Source: Leisingera aquaemixtae (lineage in GTDB: Bacteria > Pseudomonadota > Alphaproteobacteria > Rhodobacterales > Rhodobacteraceae). From it: a stretch of DNA of 64,000 nucleotides. Shown piece after piece: positions 17,515 to 26,199 of this stretch (its first letter is position 1; every line of letters begins with the position of its first letter). The position numbers were made by a program, and so were the translations under genes. The notes beneath the pieces are model-generated. The model did no database searches and was not told where the DNA came from. It saw only the letters and a list, made by a program, of their open reading frames with translations. Where the stretch lies: positions 434,001-498,000 of the forward strand of contig NZ_JAHVJQ010000003.1 in the NCBI RefSeq assembly GCF_019801145.1, in the 5' to 3' direction.

Positions 17515-18090
17515 TCAGGGGATCACCAGGTCCACCACCCGGTGCGCTGCGGCGCGGGCGTCCTCCGGGTCCAGCGCTTCTTCCGACTGCGCCGCCTGCA
17601 GCCAGACCCCGTCCATATAGCACTGCAGCGCCTGGCGGGCGGTTTCCACCCGCTCGGCAGGCAAAAGCGCCCGAAGCTCGGCCAGAAAATGGCTGCGCAC
17701 CCGGGCCCGGTTGATTCGGTGCAGGCGGCTGAGACGCGGCGAATAGGGGGCATTGGCCCAGAACTGCATCCAGATGCTGCACTGGGGAACGGTGAACAGA
17801 TCGTCGGCAAAATTCGCATCCATCACGGCATAAAGCCGCTCGCGCGGGGTGCGCGCGGTGGCGTAGCCGTCGCTCATCGCGGCGCGCAGCTTGCCCAGAA
17901 GATGCAGCATGGTGGCTTCCATCAGCCCTTCCTTGGAGCCGAAATAATAGTTGATCGAGGCTGCCGAGGCGCCGGCCTCCCGCGCGATTTCCGCCATGGT
18001 TACAACGCCGTAGCCGCGCTTGTGCACGGCAACGATGGTGGCTTCGATCAGCTCTTCGTTGCGGATGTCCCGGATGCGTTTCCTGCTCAT
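17515..18090 (-). CDS. betI: TetR-family choline-sensing repressor BetI
   Basis: A 191-residue TetR-family repressor of choline-to-betaine genes. The N-terminal HTH is at residues 10-60 (TMAEIAREAGASAASINYYFGSKEGL), and the C-terminal ligand domain contains the BetI-typical CSIWMQFWANAPYSPRLSRLHRINRAR. Choline relieves repression in known BetI systems. The frame extends 53 codons upstream but MSRKRIRDIRNE is the family start. It diverges from betT; a palindrome in the intergenic region is its likely operator. Confidence 0.93.
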   Translation of the reverse strand: MSRKRIRDIRNEELIEATIVAVHKRGYGVVTMAEIAREAGASAASINYYFGSKEGLMEATMLHLLGKLRAAMSDGYATARTPRERLYAVMDANFADDLFTVPQCSIWMQFWANAPYSPRLSRLHRINRARVRSHFLAELRALLPAERVETARQALQCYMDGVWLQAAQSEEALDPEDARAAAHRVVDLVIP

Positions 18091-18144
18091 GAATAAGTTG
18101 TGCGGCAATTGGGCCGGCGTTTCAACTGTTGTTCGCGCGATTCC

Positions 18145-18165
18145 GAATCTTGAATGACCGTTTAA
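18145..18165. promoter_or_regulatory. Candidate BetI operator
   Basis: GAATC followed by the imperfect palindrome TTGAAT-GACC-GTTTAA, just upstream of the betT -35 and within the betI-betT divergent region. The half-sites resemble the TTGAAC-type half-sites of the E. coli BetI operator. A perfect version with the same GAATC prefix occurs at 56759-56779. Confidence 0.6.
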
Positions 18166-18173
18166 AAAACTGT

Positions 18174-18201
18174 TTGGCGCATCAGCCTGCTGTGGTATGT
18201 A
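18174..18201 (+). promoter_or_regulatory. Candidate betT promoter
   Basis: TTGGCG, 16-bp spacer, TATGTA. It lies 8 bp downstream of the operator palindrome and 49 nt before the betT ATG, whose ribosome site is GGGAGG. A small GGGCG...CGCCC dyad lies in the leader. Confidence 0.4.
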
Positions 18202-18249
18202 CTCCTCCCATGTCTTAGGGCGGACACCGCCCGGAAATGGGAGGGACAT

Positions 18250-19458
18250 ATGACTTCAATCATCTCGTTCGGGATTCTGCTGGCCTTTGCGCTGGTGGCG
18301 TTCTGCGTGATCAAGTGGTGGAACGTCCGCAACGTCGGCGTGACCCCCGTTCACCTTTTCACCTTCATCGCAATCCTGTTCACCTCCGGTCTGGACGTGG
18401 GCCTGATCATGTTCCCGCTGGCCTGGGACTTCCCGCTTTATGCGGACACCGCGGCGGAACCGGCCTATGCCTTCACCAACCCGCTGGCGCTGGAGTTCGG
18501 CTTCTGGGGCTTCCTGATCTGGGGCTTCTACTTCCTGACGACCTTCTATTTCTGCGTGGTTGAGCCGCGGGTGAAGTTCTTTGAAATCCCGCTGGTGAAG
18601 TGGATCAACAACATCGTGATCATCGGCACCTGCGCCTTTACCGGCGCGCTGTTCCTGATCTACCTGCCGTATTACGCCACCTTCATGGGTGACGGCGAGA
18701 CGGTGATCCCGGCCTTCTATGTCATCACCTTCCTGGTGATCCTGTTTGCCGCCTTCTCCTCCACCGACATCAAATACGTGCGTATCCTGTCGGTCGGCTC
18801 CACCGTGCTGTTCCTGGCGCTGATCCTGGGCATGTGGGCCTATGCAGGCATGGGCCTGGGCGCCTTTGCCGACACTGCAGGCAACATCGGCGGCTATTTC
18901 GCCAACATCCACAAGTTCATCCTGCCGCTGACCGACTACCATGAGTTCTACCTGTTCTGGTGGTTCGCATGGTCGATCATGATCGGCCAGTTCACTTCCC
19001 GCTTTGTCGGCGGCCTGCGCACCTGGCAGGTTCTGGCAGCGCTGCTGATCTTCCCGTCGATCCCGCTGGGTGTGTGGTTCTCGGTCCTGTACTATTACCA
19101 CCTGAACAGCATCGAAACGACGCTGCTGATCAACGTCTCCATGGTCGCGGTGGGCATCATCTTCGTGGTCAACTCCTTTGACTCGCTGATCCGCCTCTAC
19201 ACCGACAACCTGAACCTGACGGCCAAGCGTTTCGGCACCATTCCCTACGTGCTCGGCAACGCGGTTGTGCTCTTCGGCCTGACCCTGGCCTTCCAGAGCC
19301 AGTGGCTGCAGATCCAGTGGATCGGCACCATCGTGATCGCCATCTACGTGGCCTGCCTAGCCTACATCGTGGCCTTCAAGCGCAGCGAAGTCATGAGCAT
19401 CGACGCCTCGCCCGAGGAAAACACGCTCGACTTCGAAAAGATCAAGACAGCCCACTAA
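18250..19458 (+). CDS. betT: BCCT-like choline transporter, short form
   Basis: A 402-residue inner-membrane protein with about 10-11 hydrophobic segments. It is first in the bet operon and divergent from betI. The aromatic stretch FYLFWWFAWSIMIGQFTSRF corresponds in position and character to the Trp-rich TM8 signature of betaine/choline/carnitine transporters. PVHLFTF and the YADT...AFTN region also suit that fold. BCCT proteins are normally about 500-680 residues with 12 helices, so this is a reduced, divergent member. Choline (or choline sulfate) uptake is inferred from operon position. High hydrophobicity and unbroken conserved ends argue against a broken gene. Confidence 0.7.
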   Translation: MTSIISFGILLAFALVAFCVIKWWNVRNVGVTPVHLFTFIAILFTSGLDVGLIMFPLAWDFPLYADTAAEPAYAFTNPLALEFGFWGFLIWGFYFLTTFYFCVVEPRVKFFEIPLVKWINNIVIIGTCAFTGALFLIYLPYYATFMGDGETVIPAFYVITFLVILFAAFSSTDIKYVRILSVGSTVLFLALILGMWAYAGMGLGAFADTAGNIGGYFANIHKFILPLTDYHEFYLFWWFAWSIMIGQFTSRFVGGLRTWQVLAALLIFPSIPLGVWFSVLYYYHLNSIETTLLINVSMVAVGIIFVVNSFDSLIRLYTDNLNLTAKRFGTIPYVLGNAVVLFGLTLAFQSQWLQIQWIGTIVIAIYVACLAYIVAFKRSEVMSIDASPEENTLDFEKIKTAH

Positions 19459-19582
19459 GGGCGGTCTCCCGGCTGGCCCCCAAGTTTCCCCGAATGAGGG
19501 GACCAGCCTTTAACTGCCTGGCAGCGCTTTCGGGCCTGCCAGGCGCCTTTGCAAAGCATCGCCTTATACTGGGAGGTCCGCG

Positions 19583-21091
19583 ATGAGTGCCCCGAATATC
19601 CTGATCCTGATGGTTGACCAGTTGAATGGGACGCTTTTCCCGGACGGCCCTGCCGAGTGGCTGCATGCTCCGAACCTGAAAAAGCTGGCGGACCGCTCGA
19701 CCCGCTTCAAGAACGCCTATACCGCGTCGCCGCTCTGCGCCCCGGGCCGCGCCTCCTTCATGTCCGGCCAACTGCCCTCGCGCACCGGCGTCTATGACAA
19801 CGCCGCCGAATTCCGCAGCGACATCCCGACATATGCCCACCACCTGCGCCGCGCGGGCTACTACACCTGCCTCTCGGGCAAGATGCACTTTGTCGGCCCC
19901 GACCAGCTGCACGGGTTCGAGGACCGGCTGACCACCGACATCTACCCGGCCGATTTCGGCTGGACCCCGGATTACCGCAAGCCGGGCGAACGCATCGACT
20001 GGTGGTACCACAACATGGGGAGTGTCACCGGGGCAGGGGTGGCAGAGACCTCTAACCAGATGGAATACGACGACGAGGTCGCCTACAACGCCACCGCCAA
20101 GCTTTATGAGCTGTCGCGGGGGCTGGACGACCGCCCCTGGTGCGTCACCGTCTCCTTCACCCATCCGCACGACCCCTATGTGGCGCGCCGCAAGTACTGG
20201 GACCTCTACGAGGACTGCGAGCACCTGCTGCCCGAAGTCCCGGCCAAGGCCTACGAGGACCACGACCCGCACGCGCAGCGGATCTTTGACGCCAACGACT
20301 GGCGCAGCTTCGACATCACCGAAGAAGACATCAAACGTTCCCGCCGCGCCTATTTCGCCAATATTTCCTATCTGGATGACAAGATCGGCGAGATCCTGAA
20401 CGTGCTGGAGACCACCCGGCAGGAGGCGATCATCCTGTTTGTCTCCGACCACGGCGACATGCTGGGCGAGCGCGGCCTTTGGTTCAAGATGAACTTCTAC
20501 GAGGGCTCGGCCCGGGTGCCGCTGATGATCTCCGCCCCGGACCTGCCTGCGGGCCGCATCGACACACCGGTTTCCACCATCGACGTGACCCCGACGCTGG
20601 GGGCGCTGGCCGGTGTCGACATGGGCGAGATCGAGCCCTGGACCGACGGCCAGAACCTGGTGCCGCTGGCCACCGGAACCGAACGCAGCGCGCCGGTGCT
20701 GATGGAATACGCGGCAGAGGCGTCTTACGCGCCGCTGGTCTCCATGCGCTACGGCAAGTGGAAGTACAACCGCTGCGCGCTGGACCCCGATCAGCTGTTC
20801 GACCTGGAGGCCGACCCGCACGAGCTCAACAACCTGGCAGAGGACCCGGCCCATGCCGGCACGCTGGAGTCTTTGCGCGCCAAGTCGGAGGCGCGCTGGG
20901 ATCTGGAGGCCTTCGATGCAGATGTGCGCGCCAGCCAGGCCCGCCGCTGGGTCGTCTATGAGGCGCTGCGCCAGGGCGGCTACTACCCCTGGGATTACCA
21001 GCCGCTGCAAAAGGCCTCCGAGCGCTACATGCGCAACCACATGAATCTCGACAACCTCGAGGAAAGCAAACGCTTTCCCCGCGGCGAATAA
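19583..21091 (+). CDS. betC: Choline-sulfatase
   Basis: A 502-residue type I sulfatase that hydrolyses choline-O-sulfate to choline and sulfate. The formylglycine site CAPGR is at residues 52-56 (C-x-P-x-R, Cys52 converted to formylglycine). The metal-binding DQ is in MVDQLNG at the N-terminus, and the second metal site is in VSDHGDMLGERGLW. The C-terminal choline-sulfatase extension (ARRWVVYEALRQGGYYPWDYQP) is present. It lies between betT and betB, as in many rhizobia and roseobacters. Confidence 0.95.
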   Translation: MSAPNILILMVDQLNGTLFPDGPAEWLHAPNLKKLADRSTRFKNAYTASPLCAPGRASFMSGQLPSRTGVYDNAAEFRSDIPTYAHHLRRAGYYTCLSGKMHFVGPDQLHGFEDRLTTDIYPADFGWTPDYRKPGERIDWWYHNMGSVTGAGVAETSNQMEYDDEVAYNATAKLYELSRGLDDRPWCVTVSFTHPHDPYVARRKYWDLYEDCEHLLPEVPAKAYEDHDPHAQRIFDANDWRSFDITEEDIKRSRRAYFANISYLDDKIGEILNVLETTRQEAIILFVSDHGDMLGERGLWFKMNFYEGSARVPLMISAPDLPAGRIDTPVSTIDVTPTLGALAGVDMGEIEPWTDGQNLVPLATGTERSAPVLMEYAAEASYAPLVSMRYGKWKYNRCALDPDQLFDLEADPHELNNLAEDPAHAGTLESLRAKSEARWDLEAFDADVRASQARRWVVYEALRQGGYYPWDYQPLQKASERYMRNHMNLDNLEESKRFPRGE

Positions 21092-21148
21092 CCTTAGCAA
21101 CCTTTCAGCATCTCCCCCTGCTGAAGACCCCCGCTGGAGACACACAAC

Positions 21149-22606
21149 ATGACACATCCCGCACAGCCCAAGGCCAGCCATTTCATCAACGGCGAATACG
21201 TCGAAGACACGTCCGGCACGCCGATTCCTGTGATCTATGCCGCGACGGGTGAGCAGATTGCCACCGTCTACGCCGCCACCCCGGCAATCGTCGAACAGGC
21301 GCTGTCCACCGCCAAGGAAGCGCAAAAGGCCTGGGCCAAAATGACCGGCACCGAGCGCGGCCGCATCCTGCGCCGCGCCGCCGATATCATGCGCGAGCGC
21401 AACCATGAACTCAGCGTTCTGGAAACCTACGACACCGGCAAGCCGCTGCAGGAAACCCTGGTGGCCGACGCCACCTCCGGCGCCGACGCGCTGGAATATT
21501 TCGGCGGCCTGGCAGGCTCCCTGACCGGCGAGCACATCCCGATGGGCGAGGACTGGGTCTACACCGTGCGCGAGGCGCTGGGCCTGTGTGTGGGCATCGG
21601 CGCCTGGAACTACCCGACCCAGATCGCCTGCTGGAAAGGCGCACCGGCGCTGGCCTGCGGCAACTCGATGGTGTTCAAACCCTCCGAGACCACCCCGCTC
21701 TGCGCCCTGAAGGTGGCCGAGATCCTGCACGAGGCGGGCGCCCCGGCCGGCATCTACAACGTCATCCAGGGCATGGGCGAGGTCGGCGGCGCGCTGGTCA
21801 CCGATCCGCGCGTCGACAAGGTCTCGCTCACCGGCTCGGTGCCGACCGGCAAGAAGGTCTATGCCGCCGCCGCGGCAGGCATGAAGCACGTCACCATGGA
21901 GCTGGGCGGCAAGTCGCCGCTGATCATCTTTGACGACGCCGATGTGGAAAACGCCGTCGGCGGCGCCATCAACGGCAACTTCTACTCCTCCGGCCAGGTC
22001 TGCTCCAATGGCACCCGCGTGTTCGTGCAGAAGGGCATCAAGGAGAAATTCCTGGCCCGCCTGGCGGAGCGTACCGGCAACGCCATCCTGGGCGACCCGA
22101 TGGATGAGGCCACCAGCTTCGGCCCGATGGTCACCGAGAACCAGATGAACATCGTGATGGGCTACATCGAAAAGGGCAAAGAGGAAGGCGCCCGCCTGGT
22201 CTGCGGCGGCAACCGCGCCGACATGCCGGGCTTCTTCGTTGAGCCGACCGTCTTTGCCGATGTGACCGACGACATGACCATCGCCCGCGAGGAGATCTTC
22301 GGCCCGGTGATGTCCGTTCTCGACTTCGACACCGAGGAAGAGGTGATCGCCCGCGCCAATGACACCGAGTTCGGTCTGTCCGCCGGCGTTTTCACCAACG
22401 ACTTCAGCCGCGCCCACCGGGTGATCGGCCAGCTCGAGGCCGGCAGCTGCTTCATCAACTCCTACAACGACGCGCCGGTCGAGGCGCCGTTCGGCGGCGT
22501 GAAGGCGTCTGGTGTTGGCCGCGAGAACTCGAAAGAGGCGATCAAGCACTTCAGCCAGGTGAAGTCGGTCTACGTCCGCATGGGCGACGTCGAAGCGGCG
22601 TTCTGA
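21149..22606 (+). CDS. betB: Betaine aldehyde dehydrogenase
   Basis: A 485-residue NAD(P)-dependent aldehyde dehydrogenase that oxidises betaine aldehyde to glycine betaine. General base Glu251 lies in MELGGKSP and catalytic Cys285 in [10 protein letters not shown]. The cofactor-binding GAWNYP and [10 protein letters not shown] are present, and the end [14 protein letters not shown]...[12 protein letters not shown] is BetB-typical. It is 57 bp behind betC and 107 bp before betA. Confidence 0.96.
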   Translation: MTHPAQPKASHFINGEYVEDTSGTPIPVIYAATGEQIATVYAATPAIVEQALSTAKEAQKAWAKMTGTERGRILRRAADIMRERNHELSVLETYDTGKPLQETLVADATSGADALEYFGGLAGSLTGEHIPMGEDWVYTVREALGLCVGIGAWNYPTQIACWKGAPALACGNSMVFKPSETTPLCALKVAEILHEAGAPAGIYNVIQGMGEVGGALVTDPRVDKVSLTGSVPTGKKVYAAAAAGMKHVTMELGGKSPLIIFDDADVENAVGGAINGNFYSSGQVCSNGTRVFVQKGIKEKFLARLAERTGNAILGDPMDEATSFGPMVTENQMNIVMGYIEKGKEEGARLVCGGNRADMPGFFVEPTVFADVTDDMTIAREEIFGPVMSVLDFDTEEEVIARANDTEFGLSAGVFTNDFSRAHRVIGQLEAGSCFINSYNDAPVEAPFGGVKASGVGRENSKEAIKHFSQVKSVYVRMGDVEAAF

Positions 22607-22713
22607 TCGGCGCTGCCTGAAAGCAACGGCCGGGCAGGGCGCCCCGCGCGCCCGCCCAATCTGAAGAAAACGGCAGCAGTCCAGATCTTCCGGCTGCCGG
22701 ATGGAGAATGGAA

Positions 22714-24369
22714 ATGAACGCGGATTATGTGATTGTCGGGGCCGGCTCTGCCGGCTGTGCCATGGCCTACCGGCTCAGCGAGGCCGGCAAGAAGGTCCTG
22801 GTGATCGAACACGGCGGCACCGATGCCGGGCCGTTTATCCAGATGCCGGGCGCGCTCAGCTACCCGATGAACATGCCGCTTTACGACTGGGGCTACAAAT
22901 CCCAGCCCGAGCCGCACCTGGGCGGCCGCGAACTGGTCTGCCCGCGCGGCAAGGTGATCGGCGGCTCCTCCTCGATCAACGGCATGGTCTATGTGCGCGG
23001 CCACGCGGGCGACTACAACCACTGGGCCGAGTCGGGCGCCGCCGGCTGGTCTTATGCCGACGTGCTCCCGTACTTCAAACGCATGGAAACCTGGAACGAC
23101 CGCGGCCACGGCGGCGACCCGGACTGGCGCGGCAAAGACGGCCCGCTGCACGTGACCCGCGGCCCCCGCGACAACCCGCTGCATGACGCCTTCGTCAAGG
23201 CAGGCGAGCAGGCGGGCTATCCGGTCACCTCCGACTACAACGGCGAGCAGCAGGAAGGCTTCGGCCCGATGGAGATGACGGTCTACAAGGGTCGCCGCTG
23301 GTCCGCCGCCAACGCCTATCTGAAGCCTGCGCTCAAGCGTGAAAACTGCGACCTGATCCGCGCCTTCGCCCGCAAGGTGGTGATCGAGGACGGCCGCGCC
23401 GTGGGCGTCGAGATCGAACGCGGCGGCAAGGTCGAGGTGATCCGCGCCAATGCAGAGGTGATCCTGGCGGCCTCCTCGCTGAACTCCCCCAAGATGCTGA
23501 TGCTGTCCGGCATCGGCCCGGCCAAGCACCTGGCCGAGCACGGCATCGAGGTGGTCGCCGACCGCCCCGGCGTCGGCCAGAACCTGCAGGACCACCTGGA
23601 ATTCTACTTCCAGTTCGCCTGCAAGCAGCCGATCACCCTGTTCAAATACTGGAACCTGCTGGGCAAGGGCCTGGTCGGGGCCCAGTGGATGTTCACCAAG
23701 ACCGGCCTGGGCGCCTCGAACCAGTTCGAAAGCGCCGCCTTCATCCGTTCCGACAAGGGCGTCGACTACCCGGATATCCAGTACCATTTCCTGCCGATCG
23801 CGGTCCGCTATGACGGCCAGGCGGCGGCAGAGGGGCACGGCTTCCAGGCCCACGTCGGCCCGATGCGCTCGCCTTCGCGCGGCGAGGTCACCCTGGCGTC
23901 GAAAGATCCCAAAGACGCGCCGAACATCCTGTTCAACTACATGTCGACCGAGCAGGACTGGATCGACTTCCGCAAATGCGTGCGCCTGACGCGGGAGATC
24001 TTTGCCCAGGACGCGATGAAGCCGTTCCTCAAGCATGAGATCCAGCCCGGCGACCACCTGCAGACCGACGACGAAATCGACGGCTTCCTGCGCGAGCATG
24101 TGGAAAGCGCCTATCACCCCTGCGGCACCTGCAAGATGGGCGCGGCGGAGGATCCGATGGCCGTTGTCGATCCGGAATGCCGGGTGATCGGCGTTGACGG
24201 CCTGCGCGTTGCCGACAGCTCGATCTTCCCGCGGATCACCAACGGCAACCTCAACGGCCCCTCGATCATGACCGGCGAGAAGGCCTCCGACCACATCCTG
24301 GGCCGCCGCCTGCCGTCCTCCAACGCAGAGCCGTGGTTCAACCCGAACTGGCGCGAAGCGCAACGCTGA
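22714..24369 (+). CDS. betA: Choline dehydrogenase
   Basis: A 551-residue GMC-family flavoprotein, membrane-associated in known cases, that oxidises choline to betaine aldehyde. The FAD dinucleotide motif VGAGSAGC is at the N-terminus, GMC signature 1 is [15 protein letters not shown], and the active-site His468 is in [12 protein letters not shown]. Codons for Met at 22708 and 22714 are both in frame. GGAG at 22703-22706 is 7 nt before 22714 but only 1 nt before 22708, so I use 22714. It is the last gene of the bet operon; an intrinsic terminator follows. Confidence 0.95.
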   Translation: MNADYVIVGAGSAGCAMAYRLSEAGKKVLVIEHGGTDAGPFIQMPGALSYPMNMPLYDWGYKSQPEPHLGGRELVCPRGKVIGGSSSINGMVYVRGHAGDYNHWAESGAAGWSYADVLPYFKRMETWNDRGHGGDPDWRGKDGPLHVTRGPRDNPLHDAFVKAGEQAGYPVTSDYNGEQQEGFGPMEMTVYKGRRWSAANAYLKPALKRENCDLIRAFARKVVIEDGRAVGVEIERGGKVEVIRANAEVILAASSLNSPKMLMLSGIGPAKHLAEHGIEVVADRPGVGQNLQDHLEFYFQFACKQPITLFKYWNLLGKGLVGAQWMFTKTGLGASNQFESAAFIRSDKGVDYPDIQYHFLPIAVRYDGQAAAEGHGFQAHVGPMRSPSRGEVTLASKDPKDAPNILFNYMSTEQDWIDFRKCVRLTREIFAQDAMKPFLKHEIQPGDHLQTDDEIDGFLREHVESAYHPCGTCKMGAAEDPMAVVDPECRVIGVDGLRVADSSIFPRITNGNLNGPSIMTGEKASDHILGRRLPSSNAEPWFNPNWREAQR

Positions 24370-24389
24370 TCCTGTTGCGTTGCCAGCAA

Positions 24390-24430
24390 GCCGCCCGCCA
24401 CCTCCCCTTTGTGCGGGCGGCTTACTTTTT
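24390..24430 (+). terminator. Intrinsic terminator of the bet operon
   Basis: GCCGCCCGC (24390-24398) pairs perfectly with GCGGGCGGC (24413-24421), followed by TTACTTTTT. It begins 21 nt after the betA stop. Confidence 0.8.
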
Positions 24431-24533
24431 GCCTGGAAACCAGCGCCTTTCCCGCATCTTTTGATCCGCGTCAAAGTCGCCGGCCAGGGCAGGCAATAAC
24501 CTGCAACCGACCCTAGGAAGAAGGAGCGAGCAG

Positions 24534-24773
24534 GTGTCCAACACTCCCCATGAACTGGCCGAGGAATTCCCGGAAAAAGCGGCGCTGATGAGCCAGCTGA
24601 AACAGTCCGACGCGCATTTCGCCAAACTGTCGGATGAATACCACGCGGTGAACCGCGCCGTGCACCGGGCAGAAACCAACGTGGAACCCGTCAGCGCCCA
24701 GGCCGAAACCGAAATGCGCAAACAGCGCGCCGCGCTGAAAGACGAGATCTGGGGGATCCTGTCGAAGGCGTGA
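24534..24773 (+). CDS. DUF465/YdcH-family small protein
   Basis: A 79-residue helical protein: HELAEEFPEK then SDAHFAKLSDEYHAVNRAVHR, the YdcH/DUF465 signature, predicted as a helical hairpin/coiled coil. Function is unknown in the family. The start is GTG with AGAAGGAG 8 nt upstream. A strong terminator follows. A decayed second copy of the C-terminal half lies about 850 bp downstream. Confidence 0.88.
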   Translation: MSNTPHELAEEFPEKAALMSQLKQSDAHFAKLSDEYHAVNRAVHRAETNVEPVSAQAETEMRKQRAALKDEIWGILSKA

Positions 24774-24798
24774 ATTTTTCAGGCCGAAGGAAAATGCA

Positions 24799-24826
24799 GG
24801 GGGCACCGATGGTGCCCCTTTTTTTT
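24799..24826 (+). terminator. Intrinsic terminator of the DUF465 gene
   Basis: GGGGCACC, GAT loop, GGTGCCCC, then eight T: a textbook rho-independent terminator 26 nt after the stop. Confidence 0.9.
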
Positions 24827-24871
24827 GCATAGCCCCATTGCGCATTCCAAGCAGCGGGGCGCTCGCGCACG

Positions 24872-25351
24872 TTAAGCGCGCGTGAAATCCATGGTCCAAT
24901 TTGTCTCCCAGGTCTTGCCGCCGTCCCGGGACATCGCTTGCTCCCAACGGGGCGTCTCAGTTCCGGTGTTCAGCCAGAGGAACCTGACAGTTACGGGTTC
25001 ACCGCGCAGAGTGTCCTCTGCAAAGAAAGATCCGGTGCCGTCCTCGAACCGGCCAACCACAGGGACGTCCAATTGGTGCGGGGCGTTTGCCGACAGCCAC
25101 CATATTGCCCAGGCCTGGCTGGCAGGATCAAAAGACCGCAGCGCAATGGCGCGGTACGCTCCGTCGGGGAAATTGAGAAAGTTGTCTTCTACGTTTCCAT
25201 TGCCGCCAAGAACCGCCCGGGTTTCCGAGGTGCCTTCGAACTCTTCCCAATCATCGCAGCCTGCCAGCCGCTCTTTCAGCCTGCGGTGACGCACGTTCCA
25301 GCGGCCGAACTCAAAATCGAAATCCCGGGATATGCTGTTTTTCTCTTCCAT
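24872..25351 (-). CDS. DUF1579-like protein
   Basis: A 159-residue soluble protein with no signal peptide. The pattern DFDFEFGRWNVRHRRLKERL...WEEFEGTSETR and the end W.QAMSRDGGKTWETNWTMDF are typical of the DUF1579/lipocalin-like beta-barrel group. Function is unknown. It lies alone on the minus strand between the DUF465 gene and its decayed copy; the reverse complement of AAGGATACC sits before the start (AAGGATACCTTC-type ribosome site is weak). Confidence 0.75.
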   Translation of the reverse strand: MEEKNSISRDFDFEFGRWNVRHRRLKERLAGCDDWEEFEGTSETRAVLGGNGNVEDNFLNFPDGAYRAIALRSFDPASQAWAIWWLSANAPHQLDVPVVGRFEDGTGSFFAEDTLRGEPVTVRFLWLNTGTETPRWEQAMSRDGGKTWETNWTMDFTRA

Positions 25352-25457
25352 GAAGGTATCCTTTTGCGGCGTGTCAAATTAACATGTTCTTGTTTTGTTC
25401 GTGGGCGGCCGCCAAGTCAAGGAAGAAACCCCGCTGCCTGGCGCATGGCACTTCGCG

Positions 25458-25613
25458 AGGTGCATTTAGCAGTTTTTCCAGTTCGTTACCGCCATGGTGC
25501 GTCCCGCCCGCTGTGGCCAAAATCAACGTCGTGCCTTCCAGCGGCCAAGTCGTGACCGGTATGGGCAAACAGCGGGCCGCGCTGAAGGACGGGGTGCGGG
25601 GGCTGTCAAAGGG
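25458..25613 (+). pseudogene. Decayed second copy of the DUF465/YdcH gene
   Basis: Aligns codon by codon with the C-terminal half of the intact gene at 24534. Intact NVEPVSAQAETEM / RKQRAALKDE corresponds to NVVPSSGQVVTGM / GKQRAALKDG here, and the DNA for KQRAALKD differs at only a few third positions. Upstream, the DNA for AHFAKLSDEYH is recognisable (GTGCATTTAGC onwards) but one base out of register, so a frameshift separates the two halves. One codon is lost near the end, and no stop follows in frame where expected. No ribosome site or start survives. Confidence 0.65.
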
Positions 25614-25643
25614 GAGGAGGCCGGCAGGAACCCGTTTAGGAGA

Positions 25644-25667
25644 GGGGCGCCAAGGTCGCCCCTATTT
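25644..25667 (+). terminator. Degenerate terminator of the DUF465 relic
   Basis: GGGGCGCC-AA-GGTCGCCCC then TATTTGC, at the same relative place as the intact copy's GGGGCACC-GAT-GGTGCCCC-T8. The stem is bulged and the T run interrupted, as expected of a decaying duplicate. Confidence 0.45.
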
Positions 25668-25913
25668 GCTTCCGGGCGGATGGTCCTGCCTGTGCCGGGA
25701 CGTCACTGCGACTCGCGGCTGGATTGATCCTGATGCGGCAACAAAGGCTGTGCGGCCGTTTTAATGTCCAGTAAATCACCCTGGAAGTGAGGGGAATTTG
25801 GTTAATTTAAGGCAAGTTCGTCAAAATTGTGACCAAGGGCGCTATTTGTAGCCTGCAGCCGGAGTCCGGCTTTTACACCGCCGCAGCGGAGTGTTTTGCG
25901 AAGGAGCAACCAA

Positions 25914-26174
25914 ATGGGACAGATCTATCAGCCGGGGCGCTGGCAGGAGATCGAGGGCGTGCCCGACGAAACCTCTGACGCGGAAATGCTTGCGGCGATC
26001 CGGAACGTGGTCAGGGCGGATACCGCGGTCCGAACAGAGGCGGAAGTACCCGCGCCTGTCCGGGTGCGGCAGTGGCAGCCTGCCCCGGCAGAGCAGCCCA
26101 AACATCCGCCGGAAGCGGCGGTCAAGGCTGAACGCGCACTCGTGGCCCGCCTGCTGGACCGTCTGCGCGGTTGA
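25914..26174 (+). CDS. Hypothetical 86-residue protein
   Basis: An unrecognised small soluble protein, MGQIYQPGRWQEIEG..., with an acidic first half (DETSDAEM), a proline-rich middle (VPAPVRVRQWQPAPAEQ) and a basic C-terminal helix (KAERALVARLLDRLRG). There is no signal peptide or membrane segment. AAGGAG at 25901-25906 sits 7 nt before the ATG, which is good support for translation. It faces the sulfotransferase-like gene tail to tail with a 25-bp gap. Function is unknown. Confidence 0.65.
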   Translation: MGQIYQPGRWQEIEGVPDETSDAEMLAAIRNVVRADTAVRTEAEVPAPVRVRQWQPAPAEQPKHPPEAAVKAERALVARLLDRLRG

Positions 26175-26199
26175 ACTTTCTGCCTGCTTTTCGTCTGGC

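Larger units (their letters stand above)
25352..25913. other. 562-bp stretch with relic sequence
   Basis: No intact gene is supported here. The middle (about 25458-25662) is a decayed copy of the DUF465 gene and its terminator. The last 150 bp, from about 25760, are noticeably more AT-rich than the surroundings and probably contain the promoter of the 86-residue ORF at 25914. I see no RNA gene. Confidence 0.6.

Noticed and set aside
19442-22549. 1035-codon open frame on the minus strand across betC and betB
   Set aside because: It is the antisense shadow of GC-rich codon usage in two well-supported enzymes; it has no recognisable domain and spans several genes.
22570-24474. 634-codon minus-strand frame over betA
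   Set aside because: Antisense shadow of betA, whose GMC motifs are complete.
25374-25568. 64-codon minus-strand frame over the DUF465 relic
   Set aside because: The plus strand aligns with the intact DUF465 gene, so the minus frame is incidental.
24534-25913. Whole interval considered as a mobile element scar
   Set aside because: There are no terminal inverted repeats, target-site duplications or transposase remnants; simple duplication and decay of one small gene explains it.
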